Of a stretch of DNA of 64,000 bases, positions 47,951 through 62,500 are shown piece after piece. The notes beneath the pieces were generated by a model that saw nothing but the letters and a program-made list of their open reading frames with translations, was not told the origin of the DNA and did not search any database. Made by a program: the position numbers and the translations under genes. Each line of letters starts with the position of its first letter. Positions within the stretch are counted from its first letter, which is position 1. The DNA lies in the NCBI GenBank assembly GCA_946699065.1, contig CAMPDV010002180.1, forward strand, positions 21,940 through 85,939. Direction: 5' to 3'. The DNA comes from Loxodes magnus (Eukaryota; Ciliophora; Karyorelictea; Loxodida; Loxodidae).

Positions 47951-50900
47951 TGAGTGACTGCTAAGAGAAGATATATATGACTTAGCTTCTTAAACATATT
48001 AGCAATATAAACTTTAAATTAAAAATCAAGAAGCAACACTATAGAACAAAATAAAAGGAATAGCAGCCTTTTCTTATTATAAGCCTTATAAAGTGTCAAG
48101 CAAATATTTTATAATTAAATATAGTTAAATTAAATAGACTTAAAAAAGGCTAAAATAGGAATTATTTTTAATATCATAACAGATATTAAAAGAAGAGTGC
48201 TGATCTAATAAAGTTTAAAAGTAAGTTTGAAGCTACTCTGTATTGATTTTACTTGAAAGAGAAAAAGAAATTATCTTAACCTAATATAAACTGTATGAAA
48301 AAAGAAAGGGTAAGCAAATCGAAGGAAGATTCATAGATAAGCCTTAATCCAGAGACAAATAAATTAGCAGCTTAAGATTAAAATTAAGTTCAAATAATTT
48401 AAGAATAACTAACAGACCTAAGAGGGTAAGTTTTCTTATTTAGGATTATTTTTTAAACCAAACATCTAGAATTATCTTCAGTCTAGATTAGAAACTAAGA
48501 TCAGCTTGTTCAGATTAATAAAATTAAATAAAATCATAGAAAATAAATAAGTTCGCTAAGTGAGCACTGGGACAGTTTTCAAAAATTTTTTACCAAAAGA
48601 AGATATTTTCGTTAAAATTTAAAAGCAGGACTATATAAAAGGGAAAAGAAGCCAAGAAAATTAATTACAGATCTGTAATAAATATGAGAATATGGAAAAA
48701 TTATAAATTGATGAAAGAACAAGAAAAATCTGAAGTTATAGAAAGAAGTAAAAAATTAAGACACTTAAAAAATCCTTTATAAGAACTTAAATCTATTATA
48801 TTCCAAGAAAACAAATAATTCAATTTTTAGAGACAGTGAATATCCTTATTTCAAGATAATAAACTTTTATTAACTAACCAATTTTCAAAGTTGTTTATTC
48901 CTTAATCAATTAACAAATCAGATTAAAATAGTTTTATATTAATTAACTTCAAAAAATAGATGATTGTTGCTATAAAATATATTACCATTTTGTCTTTGTA
49001 ATATCATCAACTATTGTAACTACATTTTTTCTATGAATCTACTATGATCTAAGCCATAAAACCCTTGAAAGCTTAATTTCTTATCCCTTTATTTTTAACT
49101 CCTTAGGGATCTCTTTTTCCATCATAGAAGTAATATCTTTTGGTAAAATAATGGTCAAAATAGATATATTATAAAGGCTTATTATATTAGAACACTCAGC
49201 TAATATAATAAAAGAACTATGCTAAATTCTCTTTTAACCTAGTAAACTAAATTAATTCTATATATAGCATTCTAAAAAGACAGTTTAAAATAAAGAGATA
49301 TTTAACTGTCTTAAGTAAAAGAATATCAAATCTCTCTTTACTTAACTCTCTTTAATCTCTCAGATTTTCTCCTTTATCATCTTTTTAAATCTATTCTATA
49401 GTACTACTAGATATGACTTTTACGTTTGGAGGATAATTGAATATAGAAAAAAGCTTTTAAAATATAGATTATATTTGTTTTAATGATAAAGTAATTAATA
49501 AAATAATAATAATCATTAACATTTAAATTATCAAAACAAGCATCCAGAGTTTCAGTAGTTTATGTATACATTTAACACTTATAAAAAAACGCTAACTAAT
49601 TTCTATAATTTAAGACTATTTATCTAATACCTAGATTAGTCATTTCCTATTTTTCTTAGATTTTATCTAAAAATAAATCCAAAATAATTATTATTATCAA
49701 TAAGACTGCATTAGAACGGCTAAGCTCTTTAAATATTATTTATTTTATTTATCTTTTAATGGAAACTATTTGGAAATTCTGTTAATCAGTATGAGCAAAT
49801 AAATCAAACATGAGTAATTCATTTATAGTAAAGATATGTTTTAAAGTCACTACCAGAGTGGATAGTTGTCTGGATACATTTTATCTGATTTTAGATGCAA
49901 CTTGGAATCTTCCTTAAGTTTAGAAGTAAAATTAAATAGAACTAGGCTATTATTAAATTTCTTTAGAAGTATATTTTCTAAGTAGTTAAGATACAATTCA
50001 TTTGAATGCTTACAAAATTATATTAATATGGTTCTGCAAAAGTAAGAGGTCCTCCTAATCTTTCTTAATATACATCAGAATTTTTATGCATTTTTATTAG
50101 TTAGAAAATGTTCGAAGGAAGAACGAAATTCTTAGAATTAGATGCTAAATTTAAGAGAATGAAGGAAATTAAAAATATATAATATATTCTGCGTATGAGT
50201 TGCCTTACCTTATTGTACTTCCTTTTCTATTTTATTTAGATTTTTGTGTTTTAAACTGAAAGCTAGATTTACTTATATTTGATGGAATTATATAGTGGTG
50301 ATTGAGTGTATTCAACTAGCTTTATTTATGAGAGAGACTTAATTTTAAGGAGTTAATTATAGCGTTGGAAATAAAACTTGCTATAGAATAGTCGGCCTTG
50401 CTGATTGTCAATCTAGATATTCCCAACTATATTTATAGTTTCTACATATTAGTATCAGATATAAAAATACAGCTGAGAAGAGAAGATAGACTTAGATTCT
50501 AAATAATAAGACCCAGATAGCATAATTAGCTTCTAATTTATCAAGCAATATGCATAAAATCACCGTCTTATATAAATTAACCTTAAATATTATAATTATT
50601 AAATCTTTCTCCATTCTATCGCTCTCATATGCAAATTCCCTCTGAGCACCTTAGCAACTCTTCTTTATTAATTAACTCAAAATTAAAAGAAGGAAAAGGA
50701 AGCAAATAAAAGCAAAGGTCTTTAAAGTGAGCTTATATAATCTGTTAGATTAGAATATGAGATTGGTATCTTTTAGGGGATTTTACTTTTATTATCCTCT
50801 TGCTTTAGACATTCAACTATGAAGTAAATTTAGACATTTCTAAGTATCGTTTAGGATTGAAAATATTTAATTGATGAGCATAAATAAGATATAAACATAG

Positions 50901-53900
50901 AATTGAGATATAGCTAATAATGCATAAATGGTGAAAGTAAAGTTAATACTTTTTGGAATTTAAAGTCCTTTTAATAGATATATTATGAGTAAGTGATTAA
51001 TTAGAGAATACAATAACTTGATATTAAAACTAATGATTAGTATTGAAGAAGATTGATGATAGAGTATTCTTAAATGACTAAGATATGATAAAACGGTGCT
51101 ATTTAAAATAATTCTTAATCATTGAAAGATTTATCTTATATAAAAGAGACATCAAAAACTTTTAACATGCTAATGAGACTTAAATATACTGTGGTAACCA
51201 AATAAAAGAAAGTAATTATTAACCAGCCACTACTTAAACTTCTTATCTCCTCTCATTATAATAATATAATGTTATTGCAATAAACTTCATAACTATAAAC
51301 TTAAAATCCTAGAAAGTCCTCAACATTTAATTTAGAGTAAAAAAGTGATAATATCTGTATACTTCGGCTTTCTACAGTTATAATCAATACTCATATAATT
51401 TAAATATGACAATCATATGATTTTTGATATTCAGCAGATTGATATAAAAAACTAAATATAGTTGATAGTACAATAGTTGGTAATGTTAATAATAGTCAAT
51501 TTATTTATGTTAGGAAGGTAAAAATAGTCTTTATTGGAAAATCTAACATTTATTTTTTAAGTAAGAGTGCTTAAATGAAACGAAATTAGATAAGGAATTA
51601 ATAAAAGAATAAAAAGACTTTTCAATACCATCATAACGAGAAAATTATAAGAGAAGAATAAATAGATTAAATATCTAAAATTTATAAGAGACTGCAGAAG
51701 TAGATATGATCTACTAATCTCAGCTAATCTCATATTCTTTATCTTATAAAAAAGAATAGTTAAGTTAGAAGAAAGTAAGGAAAAAATTTTGCTAGAATTA
51801 AGGGAGATTATAGTAAGGAATGATAGTGAATTAGTTAATCAGTATTGGTTTTTTTAATTTTAAATTTAAGAACGAATTACTAGTATCGATTGAGTAACCA
51901 TTTTAATAATAATTAGAGTCATAAAGAGTAACTCAATTCTGCTATTATCATAGAAGCATTAAGGAATGAGAAAAACAATGCTAAGTGGGAAAAACTTAAT
52001 CCATGCTATTAAGGATAAAGGACTAAAGAAAAAACACAATAAATCTATTATCTTTAGAGTGAAACAAATAATTATCATTATTAAGATTTCTTAATCCTAG
52101 AGCCAACTTTCAAAAAATAATAGAATCTAAGCCAGTCATTTGGTTAAAAATAAGAATAATATCTGTCAAGATTTAAATTAAAAGGTCACTTAATCTATTT
52201 TAATTATCTAGGATATCATTTCAAAACTTGACTACAATATAATATCACTAAAAGGAAGTTTTATCTTCTTCTATTCGCTGATATTTATCTTCAGAAAGTA
52301 AAAATAATTAAAGATAAAAATGTATATATCATCGCATTTCTATCTTTAATTTCCTTTATTCTAGCTTTAAATTTTTTTCTACTATCTAAAACGTAATGAA
52401 GGTAACTATTTTAATTTCCATCCATATATGGTCACCTTAAATAATCTTTAGTTCTCACAATAGTCTCAAATTATTTATATCTATGCATTAAAAATATTCT
52501 CCGTATGATAAACTTTAAGAATAAGTATTCTTAGCTACATGCATATTCCCACATAAAACTATAAACAATTACCTGCGATAAATAGATATTTATAATATGT
52601 TACTAAATATTATGTAATAGAGGTAGAGGCTAAATAAAGGTATTATTATCTCAATATTTTATGGCTCAATTTTTGTGAATTATTAAGCTATAGATGAGGA
52701 AGCCTTAAGTGCAGATGGGAATTTATCAAACTGAAGAATTATATAGTTGATTATAGTTTAAAAGGTTTTATCTACTAAGACCATAATAAATTACTCTAAA
52801 TAAAGTCACCAATATAATATAATTGCTTTTGCTTGATCATCAAATATCAAGTTCCATTTAATCACTTAAAAGTTCTTAATACAATAAATAAAAATAACAG
52901 TATAAGAGCTTACAGATAATGAACTTATATATTTTAGCGGATTTCAATGAAAGAAGAATAAAATCTTAACAATGGTAAATTTAAAATAGAGCATATCGTT
53001 AAGATTTTTTACTGAATCTTATGCAAAAACTTTTAGAGCTTTGTATACATATAATAAGTATGATATTTGAGGATTTATTAGTAAGATATATAAAAATCAT
53101 TTTATGATTTATTATCAATTTACTTAGTCTAATAATATTAATAATTTTGCATGTTCAACTAATAATATTTTTTATCCTTTTAATAGCTGTAAGCTATAAT
53201 ATATTTAAAATAGCTTAAACTAGATTTATAAACTCATCAATGAGCCAGTTTTTCCTTTGTTCTTATCTCAGCTAATAACTAGATGAACTCTGTCATTATA
53301 TTCATACAAAATCTTTAAAGTTAAAGTTTACTTTTTTTAGACCATATTTGTACGTATCTTGAAGTATTTGGTTAGGATTTTTGTATATTTAAACGTAAAA
53401 TTATTTTTGATAAGTTCTCTTAAATTTTAAAGTCCTCAACAGTTAACTTTTGCTAAATCTCTTTTAAAAGAGCCTCTATAAGGTCACAAGGGTTTCAAGA
53501 AGTTATTTATGTTATTTAATTCTTTATGAATAAACTTCATTTGGATTATGATGATAAAAAGTTTCTTATCTTGCAAGAATTTTATCTGGATCAGCTGATT
53601 AATTAAGATTGATATTCCTAAGATACTTGCTTTGAAATGTTTGCATATTACGTGATATCCTCTTGAAATATCGTGATAGCTATTTAAACTACTCTATAGA
53701 GTTTAAATCCAGTTTCTTCTATTCCACTTAGAAGCTTATATTAATCTTTATATTTACTGAATAAAGATTTCTTAAGTAGGATTCTTTCCTTTTAGAGTTG
53801 TAGTAAGATAGATAGTTTCATCTTTATATCAGAAAGCCCTTTAAGACTCTAAGCAGTATTTTTTTTAAGTACTCTACTCTTATCAAATTCATAAATTAGA

Positions 53901-54880
53901 GGGTACTTGAAAAAATTCCTTAAAGGAAGCTAATGTATTTGCTTGCTAAGCTGATCAGAATTTTTATTAATCTAGTTTAGTTTATAAGAAAGAAGCTGGG
54001 AACAATTTTAGCTTTTAAGTTAACAAAAATATTCCTTTTAAGTTTTTTAATTCTTTTTAGCTTGAGTTGCTTTCAGTAAAAACAGGTCTATCTTCTTTTT
54101 CTTAGTTGTTAGACTTAAGTATTTAGTCCATATTGTCTTTAAGTCTAATTAGTACCTACTAATCTAAACAAGTTTTTACCTAAAGTTTTTATTTTCTAAG
54201 TTATCTTTTACTAATTCTCAATAAGCTGCTTTTTTATTCTTAGTAAAAGAATATTATCCAAAACTATCTAATATGAAGATCTTATTTCATACCTAAATGG
54301 TATGAAATAAAGGTGATAATGATTACATAGAATCTTTTTGCTTATAATTGAAATATCTTTAAAGAGTAAAATTGATAATTTATATGCTAGCTTTTTGGTA
54401 TGAAGAATAAATGGTAAAATTTAAGTTTCTTATATCTGCTTTTCATGCATTTGTCTAAACAGTTAGACTACCTAGAATTAATACTATCCAATTCCAATTA
54501 TAATTTCTAAGCTTACTTTTCTCTATTAAACTTGTTATCTAAATTTTATATATTACTTCCTGTATTTAATTTCTTAATTAAATGATTACCTATATATAAT
54601 AATCTGTTCAGTTTATTTCAATTAAGAAACTATATCCAATCTTATAAGTCACCAATTCCTTCATTCTTACTACTTTTTTCTTAACTGCTACCATATCTAA
54701 AACAATATGTCAGCTCTCCTATCATTTATTTCAATCATACTTCCTCACTAAGTAACTCAAACCTTTTTTATTTCTCACTGTATACTTAATCTCTAGGCAG
54801 CATTAAAGCAGTCTAAAATAAGTATAATCTTTAAAAGCAATAATATATTAAGTAATATTTGGTTAACTCTTTAAAAATAA
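47951..54880. other. AT-rich region, no supported gene
   Basis: About 7 kb without a recognisable motif, paralogue or array. Open frames on both strands are of chance length. A strong short inverted repeat at 54282-54310 is listed separately. Confidence 0.45.
54282..54310. repeat. Perfect inverted repeat, 12-bp arms, 5-nt loop
   Basis: TTATTTCATACC, spacer TAAAT, GGTATGAAATAA. A perfect 12-bp stem is unlikely by chance at any given place, though one somewhere in 64 kb of AT-rich DNA is less surprising. No T run follows and no gene was placed next to it, so a terminator role is not supported. Confidence 0.8.
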
Positions 54881-55258
54881 ATGCCAGCAACTAAATGTGA
54901 ATATATGAAGAACAAATTAAATAAGAGCTTAGAACTACTAGAAAATCGGAATGTGGCTGTATAATCTGTGGAACATCCTTGGAATCCATTTATAACATCA
55001 AAAATCATTTTATATGTAACAAACACAAAATCCCTTTATAAAGACCAATCGAGGCACTATAGACCATTAATTTAGCTATCTAATAAGAAAAGATATTTCA
55101 CCTTTAGGACATCTGCTAGATACTCAAATAATAGTAATACATTTTTAGTGTCTTAAGGCATATTATAAATAAATTTAATGGGATTAACTAGGTAGATAAA
55201 TATTTAAATATGCTAATTTTATATACTCATAAAAAGGATAATCAATATTTTTACCAAC
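54881..55258 (+). pseudogene. RING-like protein, decayed paralogue of 20720-21262
   Basis: ATG 54881 starts 'MPATKCEY'. After a one-base slip it continues 'YEEQIKQELRTTRKSECGCI' then ICGTSLESIYN, aligning with the 21.2 kb protein (MSAAKCELCEEDFNQELRK, then LDCGCILCERCLKGIYR). The second and fifth cysteine positions are lost here, but 'FICNKH' downstream keeps a C-x2-H that the other copy has lost. The frame stays open to the tRNA pseudogene that follows. Broken by the frameshift, so not functional as it stands. Confidence 0.6.
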
Positions 55259-55265
55259 CCTCTAT

Positions 55266-55324
55266 GCTTGGCAGAACATTCACTTAGTAAGCGAAAGGTC
55301 CGTGGTTCGAGCCCACGTGGAAGC
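55266..55324 (+). pseudogene. tRNA-Thr (anticodon AGT) pseudogene with D-arm deletion
   Basis: The 3' part is a normal tRNA: anticodon arm with loop TTAGTAA, T arm CGTGG-TTCGAGC-CCACG (B box GGTTCGAGCCC) and acceptor strand TGGAAGC, followed by TTTTTT (55325-55330), a polymerase III stop. The 5' acceptor strand begins GCTT but goes straight into GGCAGAACA, as if about 12 bases spanning the rest of the acceptor strand and the 5' side of the D arm were deleted. One A-C mismatch in the anticodon stem. The A box is destroyed, so it is very unlikely to work. Confidence 0.75.
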
Positions 55325-55330
55325 TTTTTT
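55325..55330 (+). terminator. Polymerase III T-run after the tRNA pseudogene
   Basis: TTTTTT directly after the acceptor strand, the usual stop for polymerase III. Confidence 0.6.
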
Positions 55331-55384
55331 ATAATAAAAATGGTAAAATATGTGAATATAGAACAATTTTTATTCAATATATAA

Positions 55385-55423
55385 GGACAAGAAGGGAGTC
55401 GAGCCCTCGACCTCTGGATCTGC
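55385..55423 (-). pseudogene. tRNA 3'-half fragment
   Basis: On the minus strand: GCAGATCC, AGAGGTC, then a T arm GAGGG-CTCGACT-CCCTT and an acceptor-like CTTGTCC. The T arm pairs over five bases (one G-T). No matching 5' half with GGACAAG was found upstream. The first part resembles the end of an anticodon arm (AGATCC as in Tyr tRNAs), but the amino acid cannot be named safely. It lies 60 bases from the tRNA-Thr pseudogene on the opposite strand. Confidence 0.5.
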
Positions 55424-56518
55424 TTATTTCAAGTTAAAAGTATCTAAATCAAAGTTAATTATCTTACCTTCTAAGAAAACAACCATTTTGGTCTTTTTGA
55501 AGAATAACTACTTTATATGTTTAAAGCACAGTTGAGTTTATATAGTTAGAGTAAGCTGTAGTGGGTAAATAAGCAAATATAGAATATTTCTGATTAAAGT
55601 ACTTTGTAATAAATTATTTGGTAATGATAGGCATCTTAAATTTGAGGATTATACTTTCTTAAATAAACTTAATGCTTTGATAGTAAGAGTGAGTTATTAA
55701 ATTACTTAGTTATTCGCCCATCTGAAACTAAAAGTTACAGATTAAAAAATTTTAACTACCTTTGTTATAACTTGACATACAAGCTAAATGAAACTCTAAT
55801 AGTTTTTATTGAAATGTTGGATCTAAATTACTACTTCTAACTCTAAGTTATTAAGATATGATTCATAATGAAATGTATCTAAAGCAAATTAAAATAATAA
55901 TTATAAAGAAATATTATTTAAATTAGAAGAATTTGCTTAATTTTCTATATGCTAGTATTTAGTTGCTTAGTAAGATATCTTTATTTTCTTCTTTATTTAC
56001 CAATGTTTTTTCTTTCTGCTGAACTTAGTTCTTTGTTGGAAGGATTTATTCAAATGTATTTAAACTGATATTTTTCAGCGTTATTTGTATAATAATTAGA
56101 ATTTTTTAATGATCAAGTTAATTTTTCCTTCTCTAAATAAATATAGTTCAGTTTAAGATGGCAACATGGTAAATTCAGTTATTACGTTGTTTAAGGTTTT
56201 ATTTTATGTGTTTCTTTTAAAATGTTTAAGCTTTTTAAGAAATTCTCTTATTTGCTTGGAAAAATAAGAATTAACAGTTCAATTTAGTTTAGAATGATTT
56301 AATTGTTTCAGCTCTTCTTCAATGCTTCTTGAATTATGGTTGAAGTTTGATTTGGCTATTAAATATTAGGAATTTTGAAGACTGAAGTCTTAAATTTAGA
56401 GATGAGATTCTTATTTGGATGCTAATAAAAGTATTATTGAAATTAAATGAAATATCGTTCACCTAATGGCTTCTTAATTTATTAAATAGTTTCATTCTTT
56501 TAATTTATGTAATTCCTT
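55424..56518. other. AT-rich spacer before the right duplication copy
   Basis: No gene or array. The boundary with the duplicated segment is at 56518/56519 within TTTTAAAATTAAAGG; no target-site duplication can be judged because the left copy starts at the window edge. Confidence 0.5.
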
Positions 56519-59500
56519 TTAAAATTAAAGGTTGGCAAGTTTGAATAACTAGGTAAATTTATGGATCTTGACTGATATAAATTAGCTGAAAAATGAAGAT
56601 AATGATTCTTAATTTTGATAAATAAAAAGTAGCATAAGCGAGAATAAAATAATGTCTTGTATAATTACTGGTAATTTACTTATAACTGATAGGTCTAATT
56701 TGGTAATATCTTAGTAGTGCCTGTATATGTTGAATGTTAAAGTGATTTACTATTATATAGCATTTATATTGGTAATTTATAATTATAGCTTTAAATATCC
56801 TCCTAATTAAGTAAATTTAATTATAAAGCCTTTATCTTTAATAACTTTGGTTTAAAACTGAATTTAGTTGGAGATTCAAATAAAGCTTTAAGCTTGTAAT
56901 GACTTATTATATATATCTAACTATTTTAATTAGTAGAAAGCTACTCTAATTTAAATAGAATGCTTTTTATAGCTCTTTTGCTTAGATATGGGAAGTGTTA
57001 TTCTAGCAATAAAGTATTAAATTAATGATTGTCCATACTTAAAGTAATAGATTATATATAAAGAAGATATTAAGATTAGTTTGATAATATAAGAGAAACG
57101 ATTATTATTATTAAACTAATTTTAGTTAAAGAGAGTAGCTATAAGAGTATTTAAAGAGCATTAAAGTGATATAGAAATAATTATTATTAAATAATATAGC
57201 TTTATATAGTGGGAAGATAAGTAATTAATAACATTTCTAATGTAAACTTTAAAATAGTCAGTTAAACTTAGCTTAGTCAACTATAATATAAATAAAACAG
57301 ACTAATTATTTTAATCATATGGAACATAAGACACTATATTTTTATACAATATTTATTATAATGCTAAGTATAATTAAGATAACCAAGTGTGTTACAATCA
57401 TATAATCATAGTGCTTAGTAAATGCATTGCTTAAGATTATATCAAATTATTCATTTACATTTATTATCATAGCTATTAACATAGATTTACACTTAAGGAT
57501 CATGCTAAATTCTTTTCATTACCTAGATTTCTTAAGTTTAATCATTACTATTTTATAAGATCATTAGGATACAACCAAAACCAATACAGCCATTTAAAAC
57601 TGATTAACTACTTTAAAAAGTTATACAAACCTTAGAAAATTAGTTAATATTATATGCCCTCAAATAATCCTATATTTTTCTGTTTGAACTTGCCAAACTT
57701 TCGGAATGATACTGTTATTAATATAATTCAAAGGATTTAGGCAAATACATCATTTATGCTGCTTTTATTTAGTATACTACCGGGATCTAGGCTCCCTTAT
57801 TTTAGAGAATTAACTGTTCTATCTGGCCTTTCATCTGTAGCCCAGCTTATTTTACCATCAATTTGTAAGTGAAAACTAATTTTGAAAGTTCAAATAATAA
57901 TCTGAATTCCAGCTTGTTAACAGTCATTTATTGTATGTTTTTCAAATATAACGAAATTTTATCTTAAATATTAAGGAGTTAAGCATTAAATGTAGTTTCT
58001 TAGTCATCTATTTAGTCTCTGACCACGTTTCAACCCAATCCTTTGATAAGATGGTAAAAAGTTTCATAGATAATAATAGACTTTTGGGCTATTTAGATGC
58101 CTTAGCAATATATAACTTGATGTAAGTAGAAATCTAATATATCCCCTGCTAAGAGATACTCTTTCCACATTATATGATTCTATTTGGCTCAGTTATTCTT
58201 TATTATCGTTTATATCTAAAGAGTGTTCATGCTTTACAATAGGTTTAGCAAGCTTTATCAAGTTTTTAAATATTATGTTAAACTCCATAAACACACATCT
58301 AAGCCCTTTCTTTTAGACTGCTAACTAAATACTTTTGATTAGTGTTTACAGTTGATTAAAGTGAATGTGTATAATCTTGAATTAGAATAGAAGTTTCTGA
58401 TAGTGTTATGCTCTAATAGGAAAAGAGCATTAAATAGAAGTTAGTTGAATGTTAATAGTGTTTGAGATTATATATATGAGATACTATTATTAAATAATAT
58501 AAGTTTAATTCCAACTACCTAATACTATATTTACTAATATACAGCTTATAACTAACCTACTAATAGATACTATATTTTATTGCTTTTATATCACTTATCA
58601 CCTAATCTACATTTATATACCAACTATCATTAAAGCTTAACTAATACTACAACATATTAATATTTCATAAGTTACGAACAAAATAGATCTATTTACAAGC
58701 TTAGCTTTTTGTCAAATTAGTTAATACTCTTTCATTAATCTCTTAACATTTTCTCGTTAGCTTGTTGTTTAACTTTGCTAGGCTTAGTGAGATTGTAAGT
58801 TTTGTTTAGTTTATTTAATTTATATCAATATAATATCTTGCTTTGTATCTCTATTTTTTAATTTTAAGCCCCTTCAATCATATTTATATAATTTGAGTAG
58901 TTAGAAATTAATATTTAGCATAAACTGTTTAGAATCTATGCAGTTTATTGATTCTATTTATTATATTTCTTTTGTTTATTATCAAATCTCTTTCCGTGCC
59001 CTTTAATAGGGTATTTCATTTTTAGTTTCAACTTTCTAGATAGATTGACATTCTTTATTACTTAGCTGACTAGCTATACCATTTCATATGACAAATAAAT
59101 TAGAGACTGATAAGTCAGAAAAGCACTAGTCGCTCTACCTAAACATAAAATAAAACTGATTAAGGAGTAAAATCTGAGCAATAAGTTAAAGGTTGTTAAA
59201 TATATAAAATAAAGAAGTAATAAAAGAACATAGATAAATTAGATGATAAAAGTAGCACAATAGTAAAGTTAATTTAAAAGCTAAATAGAACTACTCTTTA
59301 GTTATTAAAATCAATCATTTCTTATTAAATCTAGTTCCTATTATTTACTTCCTTTACTAATATTTATTCTTATATATACTAATCAATTAACTCATTTAAC
59401 CCATATTTTATTCTTTACCAAACTTATAATTTAGATCCCCATTTTTAAATTTGCCCCTCTTTTTTCCTGCCAAATTAATATCAAAAATAATCTATAAAAT

Positions 59501-62500
59501 GTTAATATCAAATATTATATTTATATAAAGAGGTCTAGAAACAAGTAATAAAATGGCAAACTAGCTGTCATTAAATATATTTTTAAAATAATTATGATGT
59601 AGAAGTGTCTTTACATGTTTCTTATTCATATTCCTTTATTAGCTTATTCTATTTGGTTACTAATAAATATTATTTCCTACAAAATTAAATACTACTAGCT
59701 TACTTTTTTCAGTTTTATATTTATTTTATATTTAAATTTACTAAAAAATCTCTATACTATATTATTTACAGTAATATCAAAAGTTTTCATTTTTACCTCT
59801 CTCACTTTTCTACTCTTGTATTCAATTTTATTCTAAATCTTTACAGTTAATGTGTTTATTTAATTTCCCTTTTTTTAAATAGAACTTCTTTTTCAAACTA
59901 ATCTTTTTACTCAATTATTTCTATTCTTATTCTGAGCAGTTTTTTATGAAAAATCTTGATTCTAAGGTCAATTTTCTTGAGCTACTGAATACTTGTAAAG
60001 TTCTCATTTAAATATTTTTGGTTATAGGTTAAGAGCTTTAGTAAATCATAATTTTTTAAGTCTTTAAATTCTTCAATTAACTCTTTCAAGATCTCACATG
60101 TTAGAATATGTTTAAAAATATCAAGGTCTCAGCAAGAACATGTTTCAGAGCTTTAAATGTTATAATATATTTACAGCAAATCATATTAGAAGTTATAGAA
60201 AAATGTTCTATGCTTATAAATCGATACAATTTCTCTTACCATATGTTTGTTAAGATTAAAGTAATTGTAGATTGGAATTATGAGGTGTTATTGTCAATTT
60301 CATCTACATATAAGTATGCTATAGGCATTAAGTTCATTCTTATTATTGAATCTAAATAAAATGTTTGTCTTATTTTATTTTAAACTAATCGTAGGAATTC
60401 TTTGCTTTCTTTAACATCCAAATAATCAATTTAAAAATGCTAGGATAGTTTCTATAATTTCTTAAAATATTAAGATTACTGATTTTTTGTTTTATTATAG
60501 AGGTAAGTTATATCAGATTTAGGATTTGTTTCACTTTCAATAGTATTTTGAGATAGAATTTAAAATATCTCATAGATATATAATATTCAAATGGAAGTTA
60601 ATTCAAATCTATGAAGCAAAATTCGTTTAAAGGAGGAATAGGACTCTTAAATGCATATCTTGATACTTTTCTCTGACTAATATTTATATCTTTTTGATTT
60701 TCTTCATTCCTTTTAGAATAGCTCATGGTATTATTTCTGATCCATATTCAACTTTCGATAATATAAAAGATTGAAAGATTTATTTAAAATTTTATGGTGA
60801 AATATTTCTATATTTTGCAAGTTATAGCAAAGTTCCATTCACACACTTCCTATACTTTCGGCAAATATCATAAAAATGAATTTTGTAATTTTAAAGGGCA
60901 TTAAAATTAAATCCTAAATATGTAACATTTTTAACTTTTGATAATGTTATTATTCAAAGTAATATTAAAATTGTAATCATTCTATTTTTAATTCTTCTTA
61001 AGAAAACATATATATTCACATTTTTCTATATTAATTGATAGTTTTACTCAACTAAACAATTTTCAAACAGCTTTTATTAAAGAATTCATATTATCTTCAT
61101 TTTAAATCAATAACAAATCTTTAGCCCATGCTTTAGTTACAAAATAACGGTTCAAAATTTTAAATATAAGTTATTTCTGATAATTTTCAAGGTATCAAGG
61201 TATCTAATAACAATATGCTAGAAAATTTATAGCAAATACTGGTTCATGTGAACTTCCTTATAATACACCATTGTTATATTATAGCATTCTTTATAAATTT
61301 TCCATATAATAGAAATCTAACATCTAGATCTTTATAAAATGATTTAGTACTATTTATTAGTGCTAAAGGTATTTTAATTCTTCTTAAATTATCAAAAAAT
61401 AGACATCTATCAAAACTATCAAACATCTTTTCAATATCAATAAGATTAGAGAGCAAATGTTTCTTCTTTCCTGATCTTCTATACAAATCATTACTTGATT
61501 ATAAGGTTTATATTTAGTGCATAGTTTATCTTTTCTTCAGAAATCCCTAATGTGAAGGATATATAATCTTTCATTATTCAATATATTCATATAACCTTTA
61601 AGTAAGCTTTTTATCATATATTTTAAGGATGACCTTTATAAGTGAAATAGGTCTCCAATTTCTTCAATCGCTTTTTGATCCTTTTTTGTAAATAGGAAGG
61701 ATTATTATTTGCTTAAGTTAATTTGGATTATTTTGATTTCTTAGCATGTTATTTATAAATTTTAAAAGCACAAAATAAAAATCTTTATTAACATATTTAA
61801 CGAGTTCTGCTTTAATGCCATCAGCTCCATTTTATTTGCTATTTCCTAATTTCTCTATAATTGTTTAAATTTCATTTAAATGAAATAGATCGAACTCTTG
61901 TCTATATATAGGTACCTACTCTTATACGAAATCACAAATTTCTATAAATATTATCAATTTTTTAATTACACTTTTTTATTTCTTCCTCATCAATGTCTTT
62001 GTGCTCATTAAAAACATTATTTTGCTAATTAATTATGAAATTTGAAAACCCTTCAGAATCCAAATACATATTATTTCTCTTTCTTGTATTCAAAAACTTT
62101 TTTGCTTACCTAAAAATTTTAGTAGGAGATTCATTCATTTATATTCTATTTTTGTTGGCTTATTTTTACTTGTATTTCCAGTAATTACTTTTATATCTAT
62201 TATATTTTTTATCTTTAATAAGCCAACTTTAAAACTATCTAGTTTACCCTTCCTTATTATTCTAAAGCTTGCTGGTAAGCTATTTGTGCTTATTTTGCAG
62301 CTTTAAACTCTTAATAATATTTATTGGATGTCAACTAAAGTTATTATTCTATGGATCTGATCCTAAGATTTAATCTGCATTATTAATGAGTAAATGTCTT
62401 ATAAAATAGTATTATTAATCTAGATTATTTTAATCAATTGTATCAAAATTAATCAAGCATCATTCAAATAAGACTTTATATTCAGATCTAATTTCTAAAT

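Noticed and set aside
41000-56000. Mitochondrial insertion as the source of TGA = Trp
   Set aside because: The TGA-bearing proteins are nuclear non-LTR retrotransposon proteins and also use TAA/TAG as Gln, which mitochondrial codes do not.
60108-60359. 83-codon plus-strand frame in the right duplication copy
   Set aside because: Antisense to the C-terminal part of ORF2, where the minus strand carries the Cys/His motif; the left copy breaks the plus frame.
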